This document shows, piece by piece, positions 43,285-55,540 of a DNA stretch of 64,000 nucleotides (positions are counted from its first letter, which is position 1; each line of letters opens with the position of its first letter). The translations under genes and the position numbers were made by a program. Below the pieces are notes generated by a model. That model did no database searches. It had not been told where the DNA came from and saw only the letters and a list, made by a program, of their open reading frames with translations. The DNA is taken from contig WHVA01000221.1 in NCBI GenBank assembly GCA_015179125.1, positions 62,001 through 126,000 of the forward strand. Reading direction: 5' to 3'. The stretch comes from Gautieria morchelliformis. Its lineage: Eukaryota; Basidiomycota; Agaricomycetes; Gomphales; Gomphaceae.

Positions 43285-46194
43285 ATGAGCCTTGTCCGCT
43301 CTGACCTTAACCAAGGTATTGTCTAGCACCCTTAATGTAACCACCACTTATGGCCTCTTAGCGACACCAGAGAAGACGACCACAACTCCAGGTATGTCTT
43401 CCCGTGTAGTAAATTCATGATTTTCACTAGTACGCTCCATAGCAAAACCGGAAAAGGTCAAATTCGCGTCCCCCATCGCGGAACTCAAGAATGGGAAGGT
43501 TGTGTTCAAGCAGAAGCCCATCTCGTTTGAAAATTTATCAGAGACAATGCAAGGTGAGTGGTACCCTTGCTAGGCCTGCGTATCATACAATAGAGAACCT
43601 CGTAGAAATCGTGAGCTTCCGCAATTGCGTCAAGGATGTTGATAACCCTGTTTCGATGATTCCCGACCACCATCTCCCCCTTATTGCTAAACTGGTACAT
43701 GAAAGGTAATTCATCCATCTTGGTTCTCTTGCCATATACCGTTCAACGTACGTGCAGCGACAAATCTGTAACATCATTGGCGAAAACTCTCCAGTCACTA
43801 CTTCTGCCCCCAACCTTGGAGTCATCGTCGCAAGTAGCTGAGGCTGAAGCTCTGCGCCGTCTTAAACCCTCCGTAGTGGAACATGCGATTAAGACGGTAG
43901 CGGAACGCGTCAACTACGGTATAAATGCCGATATGGATAAGCCTCCAGCAGCACTCTGCATCTGGAGATGGGAAGTCAAGAATCAAGACTGGCTACCCAA
44001 ATCCATGAGTGACAGGGTGTCCCAGCGTTTTCGTGAGAGAGTGGCGGTGAGCCAAGGTTCAGCCATGGCTTCAGGCCTCATTGATGAACTTGTATAGGCC
44101 AAGGCGCATTTACAGTCCATCTTCGATGCCCTTCCAGAAGACGAGAGGGACGCAATGCTGCAAAATGGGAAGGGCAAGGTATCTAAAGGCAAGGATGCCG
44201 CGATCAGCCCTCTCAACGCTGAAGACCGTGACACCCGTACCTTACAAGAGACCCAGATTCGCGAGGTATGGCTTCGTGTGTAGCCGAACCTAACGCCACT
44301 AACCTGGATCCCCAGTCATCAGAATCTGCAGAACCGGACGCGAAAAAAGGCGGACGGCCGAAGAAGTCACTTGACCCCGAGACAATTGCAAAGGTGTGCT
44401 CTTCTGGTCGCGTTGGATGTTGTTGCCCCATTCACGTTACTGTACCTCGTCAGGAAAAAGAAAGACAAGAACAGAAGGCTATTAAAGCCGAGAAGGAGAA
44501 GAAGGTTGCCGAGGTGCTGTCCCTTTCGCCTCTTTATGTTTTCTCACTAGTGACCTTGCATTCTTCAGGCCACAAAGAAGTCTGCGGCTGTATTTGCCAA
44601 ATTTTTCAAACCTGTGCCATTGAAGTCTATCAACGCCACAGACGCACCATCATCTACTTCGGGGTCATCCACTCCAGCCCACTTAAACGAATTTCAACTG
44701 ACCTTTAAGTCCTTTGTGGTCAAGAAAGACGCACACCTGGCCCCCATCAATTATTTCGTCGCTCAAAAGCGCGACACAGAAAGACTTCAGTCCGATACCA
44801 ATGGACAAAACAAGAATGCACAATGCGTCATTGAGCTTGATGATGAAGGGCGAGAAGTGCATATCCCAAAGGACCGGCCCACGTCTGAAGTTCACAACGA
44901 AGTAAACGATGTTATACGTCTGAGTACACTTGGTTGGATTTTAGCGAACTACCTGGACCTGAGTCAATGCTGAAGTACACATATAGATATATTGCGATCC
45001 TTTGTGGAGTCACAACCACCATCACTACACCCGAAATCCCGCACAGCCGTCGCCTCAAGACTTTTCAAGACAGAGCCAAAATATTGTGTCCGAAAGATTA
45101 TGCACCAACTCAATGATGCAGAGGTTCAGGGTGATCAGCGAACCACCCGAAGGCTCACTGCCCTTCTAAAGAACAGGCGGAAGCTCCCCGCAAAAGTTCT
45201 CGTCTTCCATGAAAACAATAGGCCAGGTTATATCGGTCAGACTACCTTCTAGCGACTAAAGCTTTATATTAACATCTATCTATGTAGGCACATGGACTAG
45301 GAGTTCTCCAACTATTGGCCCCCGCACACCGTTCACACGAGATTTGCTTACTTTTGATTATGACCACGACAGCGACGCCGAATGGGAGGAAGAGGCGGAG
45401 GGAAGCGTAGACGACGTAGAGTCACTGGATGGGTCTGTCGAAGACGATCGATCCAGCACAGAATCTGACATGGGCGACTGGCTCGTCGAAGGCGACGAAA
45501 TTGAAGTGGAAACGACAAACCCTCAAGCTCTGGACGAGCTCACAGCACCTCCCACTAACTCAAGCGTTAAGAGAAAATCCATTGGGTCCGGCGAACAGCC
45601 CAGCAAAAAGCGTAGAGTCGTCCCACTGATACCTTTCCAGAAAGGGCCCGTTTGGGAGAGGGAAGTCGGTGATTGTGATTACGAGCCTTTCAGACCAATG
45701 CGAATCCAATTGTTTAACGGTGAGCTGGATTTGGCGAACATCTAATTAATTATCCTATCTCATCCGTGATAACCACAGATACGCCCTTTCCAGTTGACCC
45801 CTTCTCATTTGTTTCAGGGCCTATGACCGCTGAGAAAGCGAATAATAACCCTGACAGCGAAGGCTTGTTTGTTATGCCCGCACTTCCTGACCGTCTTCAG
45901 AAATTGCCAGCTGCTACTACATCAACAGATGACTCAGTTGCCAAACGGAAAGCCCTTAATTCGGCGCTACCCCCTAAAACCAGCTTTCCAGACACGCATG
46001 TTCCCCTTCTGCTGCAGAAGATTGGCGCCTCTAACACCAATTCTTTCGTGGTGTTACTGGACTCTTTATTTCAAGACCTAAAGGCCCTCGGAATTAAGAA
46101 GAATGCCCTTGAAGTGAAGCTACGTGAGGTTTCAGAGAAAGACAAGAGTAAAAGGGCATGGGTGGTGAAGGACCAAGCATGGGTATTTCTGTGA
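43285..46194 (+). CDS. CAC1/RLF2: Chromatin assembly factor 1 large subunit (Cac1/Rlf2, p150)
   Basis: Deposits H3-H4 behind replication forks. About ten exons from ATG 43285. KVKFASPIAELKNGKVVFKQ is an N-terminal block. A KER-like charged helix region (EKERQEQKAIKAEKEKKVAE, with neighbouring exons) precedes KKSAAVFAKFFKP, the conserved ED-region lead-in and candidate PIP-like segment. KLLQFDENNRPxYxGTW-type text reads KVLVFHENNRPGYIG and, after an intron, TWTRSSPTIGPRTPF. The acidic DYDHDSDAEWEEEAEG block is diagnostic of the family. A winged-helix-like C-terminus (FPDTHVPLLLQKIGASNTNS, ending VKDQAWVFL) stops at 46194. Pairs with RFC2 in a divergent unit. Confidence 0.92.
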
Positions 46195-46482
46195 TAAATG
46201 AGTTCAATCCACGGACTGACCGTCATCTCTCAGATTCGACATGGATTAATCAAACCAACTTGAGAACTGGCATTCATTGTATATAGTAAACAGCATACTG
46301 TCCCATATTCAGTTCAACTTATGTGTTTATTATACACCAACCGTCGGTCTCACTTTCTAATTGGCGCGAATCCGGTTCGTTCTCCGTAGAACTGAAAATA
46401 AGTATGGCTACAAGTACCGCGACGTGCTGGAATACAAAAGAGGAAGTGAAAGCCACGTGTCAAATCAACATGAAGAAGAACA
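46195..46482. other. Short convergent 3' flank (CAF-1 / exportin)
   Basis: 288 bp between two stop codons. No gene or repeat is visible. Confidence 0.6.
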
Positions 46483-49400
46483 TCATCCATCAAAGTCTTC
46501 GTCCTTATCCTCCAACTGTGAGGGTTTCAACATGCCAGGGATACGCATAGCCGCTTCGCGTTCCGTCTGTGCGCGCAGCTGCGCCTCTGTCTCCTTCTCC
46601 TCCAGATAGAGTTCGGCATTATCGTCCCCAGAGAATTCCTTGAGTGAAATGAGAAAGTCCCGTAGTGTCAATTTGAAGCGACTTAGGTCTTTATGTTGTT
46701 CCGCGAGTGCTTGAACAAACCGCTCCACTTGAACTCTAAATAGATTTCAGTGACGATGGCATACATATCAGAGTATTGTACTCACGGTTGGAGATGCGGG
46801 AATGCAGTACGTAGAAGGTTGACACAATATTCACGCATGTACAAAGAATTTGTCATGGCTGGGTTGGATACTGTTGCTGGATCGTAGAAAGGCTGTTGAA
46901 CTTGACCCTCCTCGACCAATTGAATCAAACGTGCAAGCAACCCGCTTTGTAACTTGAAGCCTGTGACGAAATGTGGGCAACCTGAAGGACAAACTGCGAA
47001 GAACACACGTGCCGCTTTTATGGTCGCTATCCGACAACACATATAAGATGTCTTGCAATGTACTAAGGAGGTACTGTTGATAAAAGGCGTTGGCTATGCC
47101 CGGATCAGTTTCTGCGAAATTGTTAACAAGTTCTTGGCAAACTGCAAAAAGAGTGAGCCGAAATCTAGCAATAGCTTATCGATCTGCTAACTGTATAACC
47201 CAGTATCGGCGATGTCTCGCATGGTGTGCTTAATCGCCCAGATGATGCTGTCCATAAGTAACTTGAATTGCGGTGGAGGGATGGCGAGAAGGGCTACAAA
47301 ACTGACGGTCATGAGGAACTTTTATGGACCAGAAAGGTACGCACCGGCAAAGCAATACAGGTTGACCGCACGCAACATTCGGAAAAAGCCTACACGATGT
47401 TCAGGGTATTCTGAGAAGTCTTGATTAATCATATTTAGTGTTGGCTCAAACACTGCGTCCAATATTGCTGGAACCTGTGGCACAAGATGCTCCTGTAGGA
47501 CGACGGCTATAGTTAGAGGCGGCACGACATTAATCTATCAGTCACTAGCCTTCAGACGATTTGTCACGGTGGTCATCACATTCAGCACTTCTGCATCCCG
47601 AGCTGGAGGGACGTTGCGATTATAGTCACCGAGAATGGCATCCAGTAATGGCGGAATGAAATTCTGATTCACTCCCTCCGCATCCTCCGACTTCTTGATA
47701 TAAGTGTCCATCAACTTGAGTATCTCCTTTTTGATCGTCCTCAAGCTTCGGACTTTTGGTGTTTTGGTCGCTATCAGACCTTCCTGGGCGACAGTTTCGC
47801 TAATAATGCCACTGACGGCTTTGTAAAGACCGAGCATGTCGAGGAAAATTCGGCCGATCTGCGGGAGATAAAATGGACCAATGGAGGTGCACGTCGACAC
47901 GTTTGTCTTCAGGACATTAGAAAGTATTTTCACGTTGTCTTGGCTGCCGAGAACGTCCACGTTCGAAGACGCCTGAGCCATTAGTGCATCCCACTAGCAG
48001 GGGCATCAGACACAAAACAAGAAACTGAGATGTCAGATACCGGACTGACCGCAGTGTTGGGCAGCTCCATCAGTTTAGTGATGAGCTTTTCCTGAGTTGT
48101 GCGATTTGGCTGAGCGGCGACCATATATCCAACTGCCTCATAAAAAGTATGAACCTGAGGAAAGGTGAGGACACTACACCTTGGCTATACTGAGATGAGA
48201 CCGACCTGCTGCGGCGACAAATCCACAGTGATATGATCTAGCGTGCGTAAAATTTCCTCCACGAACGGCTCATTTTCACCCGACTGTTGGATCACGAAAT
48301 GGCGTCTGCATTTCTGTGCAATTTTAATGAAAGTATCACAAGCCATGTCCTGCACACCTTCGCATGGCATTAGTACTACATATCCATAACCCCGGGTCTG
48401 AAAGAGTGATTCACCTTCATGCGTCTCATGCATGAACTCAAAGAGCTTGTTCACGACAGTCTTGAGAAATTTCCAGTGTGCCTTGAGGAATCGAGGGTAC
48501 TGTCCAACGATGTACATGATGTTCGAGGCGACAACCGCCTTGTTGTCTTTACCGCGTTTGGCCTCTGTCAAACCTAGTAATTCGCGAATGACAGTGACCA
48601 AGAACCGCTTCTCCGTTTCTTCATTCATTGCCCCAGAGATAGAACCTATCGCCAGCAAAGTGTGTTGATATTCTGCCACGACCACTCGGAGCCATCCACC
48701 TGTTTCTGGAGTTTCTCGGTCAAGATATTCTCCGTATCCTGGACATCCAAATGGGTGAGATAAACTAGTAGCTCGCGCATGGATTTATAAAGAACGATGG
48801 TGTCGCTCTCCTTCATGAACTCCCGCACGATTTCTCCTTCGTCGTTCTCCACCACAAGGACCTAGGAGACGGGGGAATGTTAGCATGCTAAGAGCCAAAG
48901 TGCTCTTGCTATGCGGCAATACGTACCTCCTCAGGCTTGACCATCCTCTCGACAACAACTAGTCGCAAATTGGACAATACATCTTTGTAGATGTTTTTTC
49001 GGAGATTGATACCTGGAAACATGCCTGACGCCCCACCGAGATTGAGACCCATCAATAAACCACTGTCGCCGATAGGCAGTGCCTGTAGTTCCTCGTAGAG
49101 AGGGGCAACTAACTTGAGCCAGTACTCGAGGCAAATTTTGAAGATTTCTCGTTCCTCGACCTGACTGATCTTTACCATGTAAAGATGAGCATTAAGAAGA
49201 ACGTCCTTAGATGAGGGTGTTTCGACAGCGCGAAGGTGGTTGGAAAGAAAATTGGATAAGAAAAGGGCGAGGTTTAGGACAAGTTCCTGACCAGTATCCC
49301 CGGAGGACTCGTAGGCCTCTGCGATATCTGAAATGATGTGTCAAGAGTAGTTAACAAAACAGCCGCTTATCACTGACTAGTGCTAGGGGGTATCATCCGG

Positions 49401-50581
49401 TTGATAGATGTCATGACCATTGCAAACAGAACAACAAATTTGGGGTCGTATTCCGGTCCGACACTCAGGCCGGCGATTTCAGACAGACACTTCAATGTGA
49501 CGTTGCGAAATTCTGGCGTTTCTAGAAACTGCAAGGTGATGAGAACGTGCAGAGGCGCATACTGGGGACTACCCACTCGTTCCAACAGCATGTCAATTAA
49601 TGTGGTCTCAAATACGTAGCCCAGGGGTATCCAGTTGAGGAACCGCAATAGCGTTTCTAATGTGGCCTTTATGAGCGAGGACTTTTGTGCTTTCTCCAGC
49701 ACCTCTGAGCAAAGTTGAAAAATCTCAGAGAACTCTCCGCACATCTGGTTCTTGAGATTCTTTGTCTTTGTCTGAGTCATCTGCTCGGCCGAGTAATCGA
49801 AAATCTCCTCGCTAAGCAATTTGAGTATGACCATGTTGTTTTCGCAGAGTGTCAGGTTGGTCTTTGAAGACTGCACAAGTTCTGGCATGAAGGTTGGCCA
49901 GTGGTGTGGCCACTCCTGTTTTAGGATCTAAAAATGGGCGTGAGTAAGATCTCTGATTGAACAATCCAAACATTGAGAGGCACTTGGACGAGAATGAGAT
50001 TTAGCTTGTTCATGTATGTCTTCTCTTTTCGGATTGTTGTTTCATCGGAGGCCACTCTCATGATAATGCCCACAATAAAGTTCCGGATCCCTGTTCATGT
50101 ATGAGCCACAGCGTTACCATATGACAGATGAAAGCCATGCCTTGCCGTTGCGCTTCCGGTAATGTCTTCCACCGTGTCTGAATCAGCTTTTCGAGAATCT
50201 GCAATCCAAGATACTAAAATAAAGATCGATGAGATATTTGGGCGTAGTAAAGTGGAATGGAGGCTCGCCTTCGCCTGTGGATGAGACGATTCTTCCAGCA
50301 CCTTTGGCACCCTCTGCCACGCGTCTGGACTATCTTGGAACTGCGTTAGAACTCGTTGGGCCACTTGTTGCTGTAAGCAAACCGCTTGGTTGAAGAAAAT
50401 AATACTAAGGTGTCGATTCGAGACCTACCTCTGGTCCCACACCGGAATAGAACGCGGTGACAACATTATCGAACAACGGCACTTCCAGATCCTTTGAGAA
50501 GTCGAGGATACCCTGATGTACAGCATCCCATCGTGAATAAACAATATAGATAAAGACTAGGTGTTATTTGCACACCTCCAT
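46483..50581 (-). CDS. CRM1/XPO1: Exportin-1 (CRM1)
   Basis: Nuclear export receptor for leucine-rich NES cargo. Exon 1 is only ATGGAG (50581-50576), spliced to [24 protein letters not shown] repeats run through the gene, with blocks such as [40 protein letters not shown] and [20 protein letters not shown] plus [20 protein letters not shown], highly conserved with yeast and human CRM1. The C-terminus ends [11 protein letters not shown] at 46483. More than ten introns. At the residue equivalent to human Cys528 the text reads [14 protein letters not shown], that is Thr (codon 48566-48568). Length of about 1,070 aa is normal. Confidence 0.96.
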
Positions 50582-50737
50582 ATCTAAGGTAGAGGTTGTT
50601 GAGTTCACGGAAGGGTTGATTAGTCAGATGCGATCGTGGTGAGCGTCAGATACCTGTACTGTACTGTACCAAGATAGTTGCGATGACGCGTCGACTCGGG
50701 GCCCACCATTCCCTGGAGCTCCTATCCTACTCCTGTC
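50582..50737. promoter_or_regulatory. 156-bp divergent promoter (CRM1 / MDR)
   Basis: Start codons are separated by 156 bp. It contains an ACGCGT at 50686-50691 and a short tandem tgtactgtactgtacc near 50655. Function is assigned by position only. Confidence 0.4.
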
Positions 50738-52176
50738 ATGTCGACGGACTCCATCCCAACGAAGCAGAACGCCTGGCTCATCGTTAGACGCGGGTCACCT
50801 GGCCAGTCAATAGTATTGAAGAAGGATGTATCAGTGCCTTCCCAGCTCGGTAAAGGCGAGGTCCTTGTGAAGGTATGTGAATGATGTATGCTTATCCACC
50901 CTACCATTGGTACTGAGAACTGATTTATAGGTACACGCAGCAGCTCTTAACCCCGTGTGCGTTTGTGCGGCATTAATATACGATGCGAAGGGGTGCATGA
51001 CACTGAACAGAAACCACATTATTACAGGGGCTACAAAGTAATGCAAACCCTGCCCAACTTTATCGCACGTAGCCCACATGTTGCTGAACATGACCTTGCG
51101 GGTGTCATCGTTGATCCGAATGATTCAGAGTTCAAGCAAGGCGACGAGGTTTTCGGATGGTTACCTGTCCGTACGTGGCTGGGCCTGTTTTGTTGAGTTC
51201 ACCCAGTTCACATCCTGACCGTCACCGTCAAGCTATGACTCTCAAGACGGGCCAAGGCGCACTTGCCCAATATGCGCGTGTTCACGCCGATCAGCTTGCG
51301 CGCAAGCCCGAGAGCATTGATTTTACACAAGCCGCAGGCATATCCCTAGCAGCAATGACGGCATATCAAGGCTTGAAATTAGCCAAGATAAAGGCGGGTC
51401 AAGCGATTTTCGTCAATGGGGGCTCAAGCTCAGTTGGAAGTTTTGCCATTCAAATTGCAAAGGCGAAGGGGTGCAAAGTAGTTTCGAGTTGTTCCACTGC
51501 CAATGTGGAGCTTGTCAAGAGCCTCGGAGCAGACGAGGTAGCATCTCCAAGTCACTGTTTCTTCCCTTCTGATGCGGCCTATATCCCAGGTAATCGACTA
51601 TAAGCTAACACCCGTAGCCGAGCACTTTGTGAAAAACCCACCGAGTCCTAAATTCCACGCTGTATTTGGTAATATCGTTACAGGTTGTGACCGTAGCTTG
51701 TTGACGGAGGATACGTGCGGCAGATGCCATTGGATCGACCGAGTTGTTCACGTCCTCTCCAGCTTATTTGGACGGCAACGGCATATTTGCTTCTGTCGGC
51801 GCCTCTGGAGGTGGTGTGGCGAACTTGTTGGTGGGACTTTTCAAGACGATGATATGGCCTGCATGGTTAGGGGGTACCCGACGAACCTACAAGTAAGCAC
51901 CAACTCTCGGCTGACTGCGAAGCACGGATCATGGAAAATTGTCCAGGTTCATTCTCGTCGATAATAAAAAGGCAGACCTGGAGGCTATCCGCAACTTGGT
52001 CGAAGAAGGTCAGTCTCGAGAGTGTCCCAGACACAACTCAGAGAGCTAAACAGCCTACAGGAAAAGTCAAAACACTGGTCGACTCGGTTTATGCCTTTGA
52101 AGACGTGCTTAAAGCATATGCCCGTATAATGTCGGGCCATGCCAAAGGCAAGGTCGTTGTGACTGTTGTAACATGA
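50738..52176 (+). CDS. Medium-chain dehydrogenase/reductase (quinone-oxidoreductase-like)
   Basis: NAD(P)H-dependent reductase of the MDR superfamily. The N-terminal GroES-like domain is MSTDSIPTKQNAWLIVRRGS, then LGKGEVLVK, VHAAALNPV, ARSPHVAEHDLAGVIVDPND and DEVFGWLPV. The Rossmann part has AAGISLAAMTAYQGLKLAKI, the dinucleotide motif FVNGGSSSVGSFAIQIAKAK and GCKVVSSCSTANVELVKSLG. Later exons, split by introns near 51540 and 51680-51740, read VIDYKLTPVAEHFVK, GNGIFASVGASGGGVANLLV and AFEDVLKAYARIMSGHAKGK, ending at 52176. The structural-zinc Cys cluster is not seen, so it is probably a zinc-free reductase. Substrate unknown. Confidence 0.85.
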
Positions 52177-52735
52177 GTACAGCAGTGGTTGCAGGGTCGC
52201 TGTTCCTGTCTATTTTTTGACACATGGTTATATAAGTATCTGATGTGGTTCAAATGGAGTGGGGTCCATTATCGTGGCGGATTGTCGATAGCCATGGCGT
52301 CAATACTGTATTGTCGTTCACAGCTGCGTCTGCGCTTGCTCCACATCATGACAGACCGTACCTTGATGGATAAACGGCGACCGGCGTGCTTCAACCCGTG
52401 GCTAGCTGCTGCTTACTGTCTCCCATTGCACGATTTTATCGAGTCCGAGTGCGCAGCAGAGTTCCCAGAGAGGACGGGCTGGAACGGAAAGGCAGCTGTT
52501 TGCGGCACTTATGTCCTATTTTAGACCCTATAAGTACAAGTATAAGCTGCGGATCGGGTGTCCCGGCATGGTTCAGCTCCGCTGGCTGATTGGTCCCTTG
52601 CCACAGCCGTGGCGGCTGCCGTTGATTCCTTGGAGCGAATCTCATCACCTTCCTCTCCGCGTCTATGTTTGAACGTTTCGCGCTTCATAAAGGCTGGGCT
52701 GAGCGTTCATCTGCAACTTTCCAGCTCTCTCCGCC
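52177..52735. other. Intergenic stretch, no gene seen
   Basis: About 560 bp between the MDR gene and cytochrome b561. A plus-strand open frame at 52189-52524 lacks recognisable features. The right end is the cytochrome b561 promoter and 5' UTR. Confidence 0.5.
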
Positions 52736-53513
52736 ATGACTTTCGACTTTGACACCGTCCAGCATGAGGTATGTCCCATGCCCTTGCAGCTGGCCGACTG
52801 AACCCACGCTTATTAGGCACGAGTCCATGCCACGCTCATGTCCATTGGCTTCATCATCCTCCTCCCCGTCGGCATCCTCATCCCTCGCTACGCGCGCACA
52901 TTCACCAACAACTGGTTCTACTTCCATGTAGCCTTCCAGTTCTTTATTGCGGGGCCTATCATCATGGCTGGCTTCGCCATGGGCTACATGGCTGTACAGC
53001 AGACTGTCAGTCTTGGTGGCGTCACAAACTGGAGTGACGCTCACATGGTAAGTATCACCACACACACCCAGGTCACGTTAATGATGGTTCATGTCTTGTA
53101 GAAAATGGGCCTTGCCATTTTCATCCTCTACTTCGTCCAGATAACGCTTGGCCTCTTCTCCCATCTGATCAAATTTCCTTCCTCCCGCTTCCTATTCCAC
53201 CGCTCACCGCAGCAGCTCCTCCACATTGCACTGGGCCTGGCAATCATTGGCATGTCTTTCTACCAAGTCCGCTTGGGCTACCAGGTTGAATGGATCACTT
53301 TCATCCAAACGATTCCTCCACCATCTGTTAACCGAGCCTGGATGGCGCTGGTCATTGTAAGTGCCCCTCCCTTGCCTTGAACTCCCAACTAATCCCTACG
53401 GTTAGGTCATGCCCATCTTGTACGTCCTTGGCTTCGCCTTTATTCCAAGGCAAATCTCCCAAGAAGCCGCAACGCGTGAAAATCGCCGCAATGGTTTTAA
53501 AGAGGCTGCCTAA
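52736..53513 (+). CDS. Stand-alone cytochrome b561 domain membrane protein
   Basis: Four exons encode MTFDFDTVQHE and five predicted membrane helices: ATLMSIGFIILLPVGILI, FYFHVAFQFFIAGPIIMAGF, MGLAIFILYFVQITLGLF, LLHIALGLAIIGMSFYQV and WMALVIVMPILYVLGFAF. Four His residues that can hold two b haems are visible: RVHATL, YFHVAF, DAHMKMG and LLHIAL. The tail is charged (RQISQEAATRENRRNGF) and stops at 53511-53513. The layout is that of FRRS1-like b561 domains, which move electrons across membranes, but no DOMON domain is attached. Length is about 210 aa. Confidence 0.88.
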
Positions 53514-53750
53514 TCGTCTGCAAACCTTCGGACTATTGGGCCTTTTATGTTACATACCATATGTTCCCCGGATGCATAATATTCACTACTAGAATATAAA
53601 GCTTCTATATAAGTACTGTATACTCATTGGTGAATCATTCATAGCGGTCCTGCACAGCAAGGTTTCCCACCCGAAGCTCTTGATTGACGCCTTGATCATG
53701 TCTCGTCTGCCAGACATTGTGCACATTAGTCACCCTTGCCCTAAGTTGCT

Positions 53751-54420
53751 AATTGTTAGAAAGACCATGCAATACAGAGTAGGGAACTTGCCAAATCCTG
53801 TAACGGGTTTTGCTAGACTGTCTTCTTGAGTTAGCAGACCAAGTCTCTTGAGCTGGCAGAGGACTAGGCGCAGGTATAATAGGTACGTTGTCACCGGGAC
53901 GTGCAAAATAGAACAGACCCAGACGCTCGAGCAGAACCTGGTCGGGAGGCCCGTAAAACACGGTGTATCGTTATCCCTGAATGCAAAGCACCCGATCACC
54001 TGATCATGATGGTGCGTTGAGTAACCTTAATATCTGTAGTAAACCCAATGCAATATTATCCCAAACCAACCGATGAAATGGCCCACTCTCGTCATGGAAA
54101 GCCTTGATGAAGTCTGTTTGGGGAATCTGGGTATAATGTGGAGTGAATTTAGGCATATTTAACATCTCCATGTTCTCTTTCACGTTCAATTGGCGGACTA
54201 CCAGTGCATCATCGATGCCAGTGTTACATAACGACTGTCCAGAATCTCCAGCGCCGAACCGCCTGGTGCAAATCATCCGCAAGAGCTTGTTTTCCACCTG
54301 GTTCATCGAACTTTGAGAAATCAATTATCACGAGAGGTCCCCAGTCGAGTTCAACACTACTTTCTGCCGGACGGGACGAATCTCAGGCTTAGCACCAATT
54401 TCGAGCAAGCCAGAAGAGAA
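53751..54420 (-). pseudogene. 2-oxoglutarate/Fe(II) dioxygenase remnant with central deletion
   Basis: Read leftward: AKPEIRPVRQKV, DWGPLVIIDFSKFDEPGG, KQALADDLHQAV, GFWTVV-like text, MEMLNMPKFTPHYTQIPQTD, LGLLQILRLLNA, then VFYGPPDQVLLERLGLFYFA and RPGDNVPII. These match the start and end of isopenicillin-N-synthase-like oxygenases. The middle, including the HxD iron site, is missing at about 54000, and several frames are needed. It lies beside the transposon-rich region. Confidence 0.65.
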
Positions 54421-54887
54421 TTGTCGAAAATTTTCCTGTCAGCATTTATCAAGCAGCAAGCTGGCATGGGACGCAGATAACGGGCCGATGGAGATGACTT
54501 ATAGCAATGGCGCAATCTGGCTGGTGTATTGCAACGTTACGCGACATCCTTGGGAACTCGGCCTAGTATGAATGCATCACTGGAACAGGGCTGGGTAGAA
54601 GTTTCGACGAGAACGTGACCAATTGTCGCTGCTCCACACGAAAATTCGGGGAAGTATGACATACTTGAGCTTAGAACAAAACACACGATCGGGAATACGT
54701 GACCTTTCGAACGCCCTACTACTATACAGACCCAAAACCAAGGTTTAGAAGGGAATACCAATATGATGGAGAAAGGGTAAACTAACCAAGTCATGAAAAA
54801 GATGTGTCGCAGAGCATAAAACGGCCCTTCAGACCCGCCATAGCTTCAGTCCTAGTCGCTGTCACCTGTACGGCACCAAACTGTAAT

Positions 54888-54931
54888 CTAGTTAGACGCA
54901 CACCCCACATGTGTGGTCTAAGTCTAACTAG
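54888..54931. repeat. Palindrome with 10-bp perfect arms
   Basis: ctagttagac (54888-54897) pairs with gtctaactag (54922-54931). The interior contains ccacatgtgtgg, which can also fold. Confidence 0.85.
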
Positions 54932-55101
54932 CAAATTCCTCGTGGTAGGTCTATTCCGTAGTTTATTCCGCGAAACTGTGTCCAGGTAGTTCCCTTGACC
55001 TGTATAGCCCTGTGGTCCCCTGCTGTACTGCTGTATGTGTCTGTACGGCACCGTCCGCCGTCAAACTCCGCCACCACACGGCCTCTGGCTCGAACCACAT
55101 A

Positions 55102-55540
55102 TGCTCGTCGTCGCTGACGGCGAGCACAACATTGTCTTTATAAATAATTACCCAGACATAAAAAATATATCACAAATATGCTAAAAATCAGGAGATGACA
55201 AATATAGCTAGTTCGTCGTTCCGTCCTAAGCACCGATCCCGTGCTCGCCGTCTGCAACGGCGAGCAGGCCGTCTACTTCAAAACTAAATAGCCAGATAGT
55301 AAAAATATATCACAAATATTCTAAAAATTAGCAGACGAATATGGTTCAGTTCGTCGTTCTGTCCTAAGCGCCGATCCCGTGCTCGCCGTTTGCAACGGCG
55401 AGCAGGCCGTCAAAACTAAATACCCAGATAATAAAAATATATCACAAATATTCTAAAAATTAGGAGATGACGAATATGGTTTAGTTCGTCATTCCGTACC
55501 AGAGCGCCGATCCCGTGCTCGCCGTCTGCAACGGCGAGCA
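55102..55540. repeat. Tandem array of about 137-bp units, each with a 25-nt hairpin
   Basis: Hairpins tgctcgccgt...acggcgagca lie at 55242-55266, 55380-55404 and 55516-55540, with a diverged one at 55102-55126. Spacing is 140, 138 and 136 bp. Units share aaaaatatatcacaaatatt and ttcgtcgttc(c/t)gtcctaag blocks. The hairpin core TGCTCG...CGAGCA recurs in the KDZ terminal repeats. Confidence 0.9.

Noticed and set aside
52189..52524. Open frame between the MDR and cytochrome b561 genes
   Set aside because: No family resemblance and no coding-like composition; most likely intergenic.
55102..55540. CRISPR-like regularly spaced repeats
   Set aside because: Only four units of about 137 bp in a eukaryotic nuclear genome. 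The spacing sequence is itself repeated rather than unique, so it is a tandem array with hairpins.
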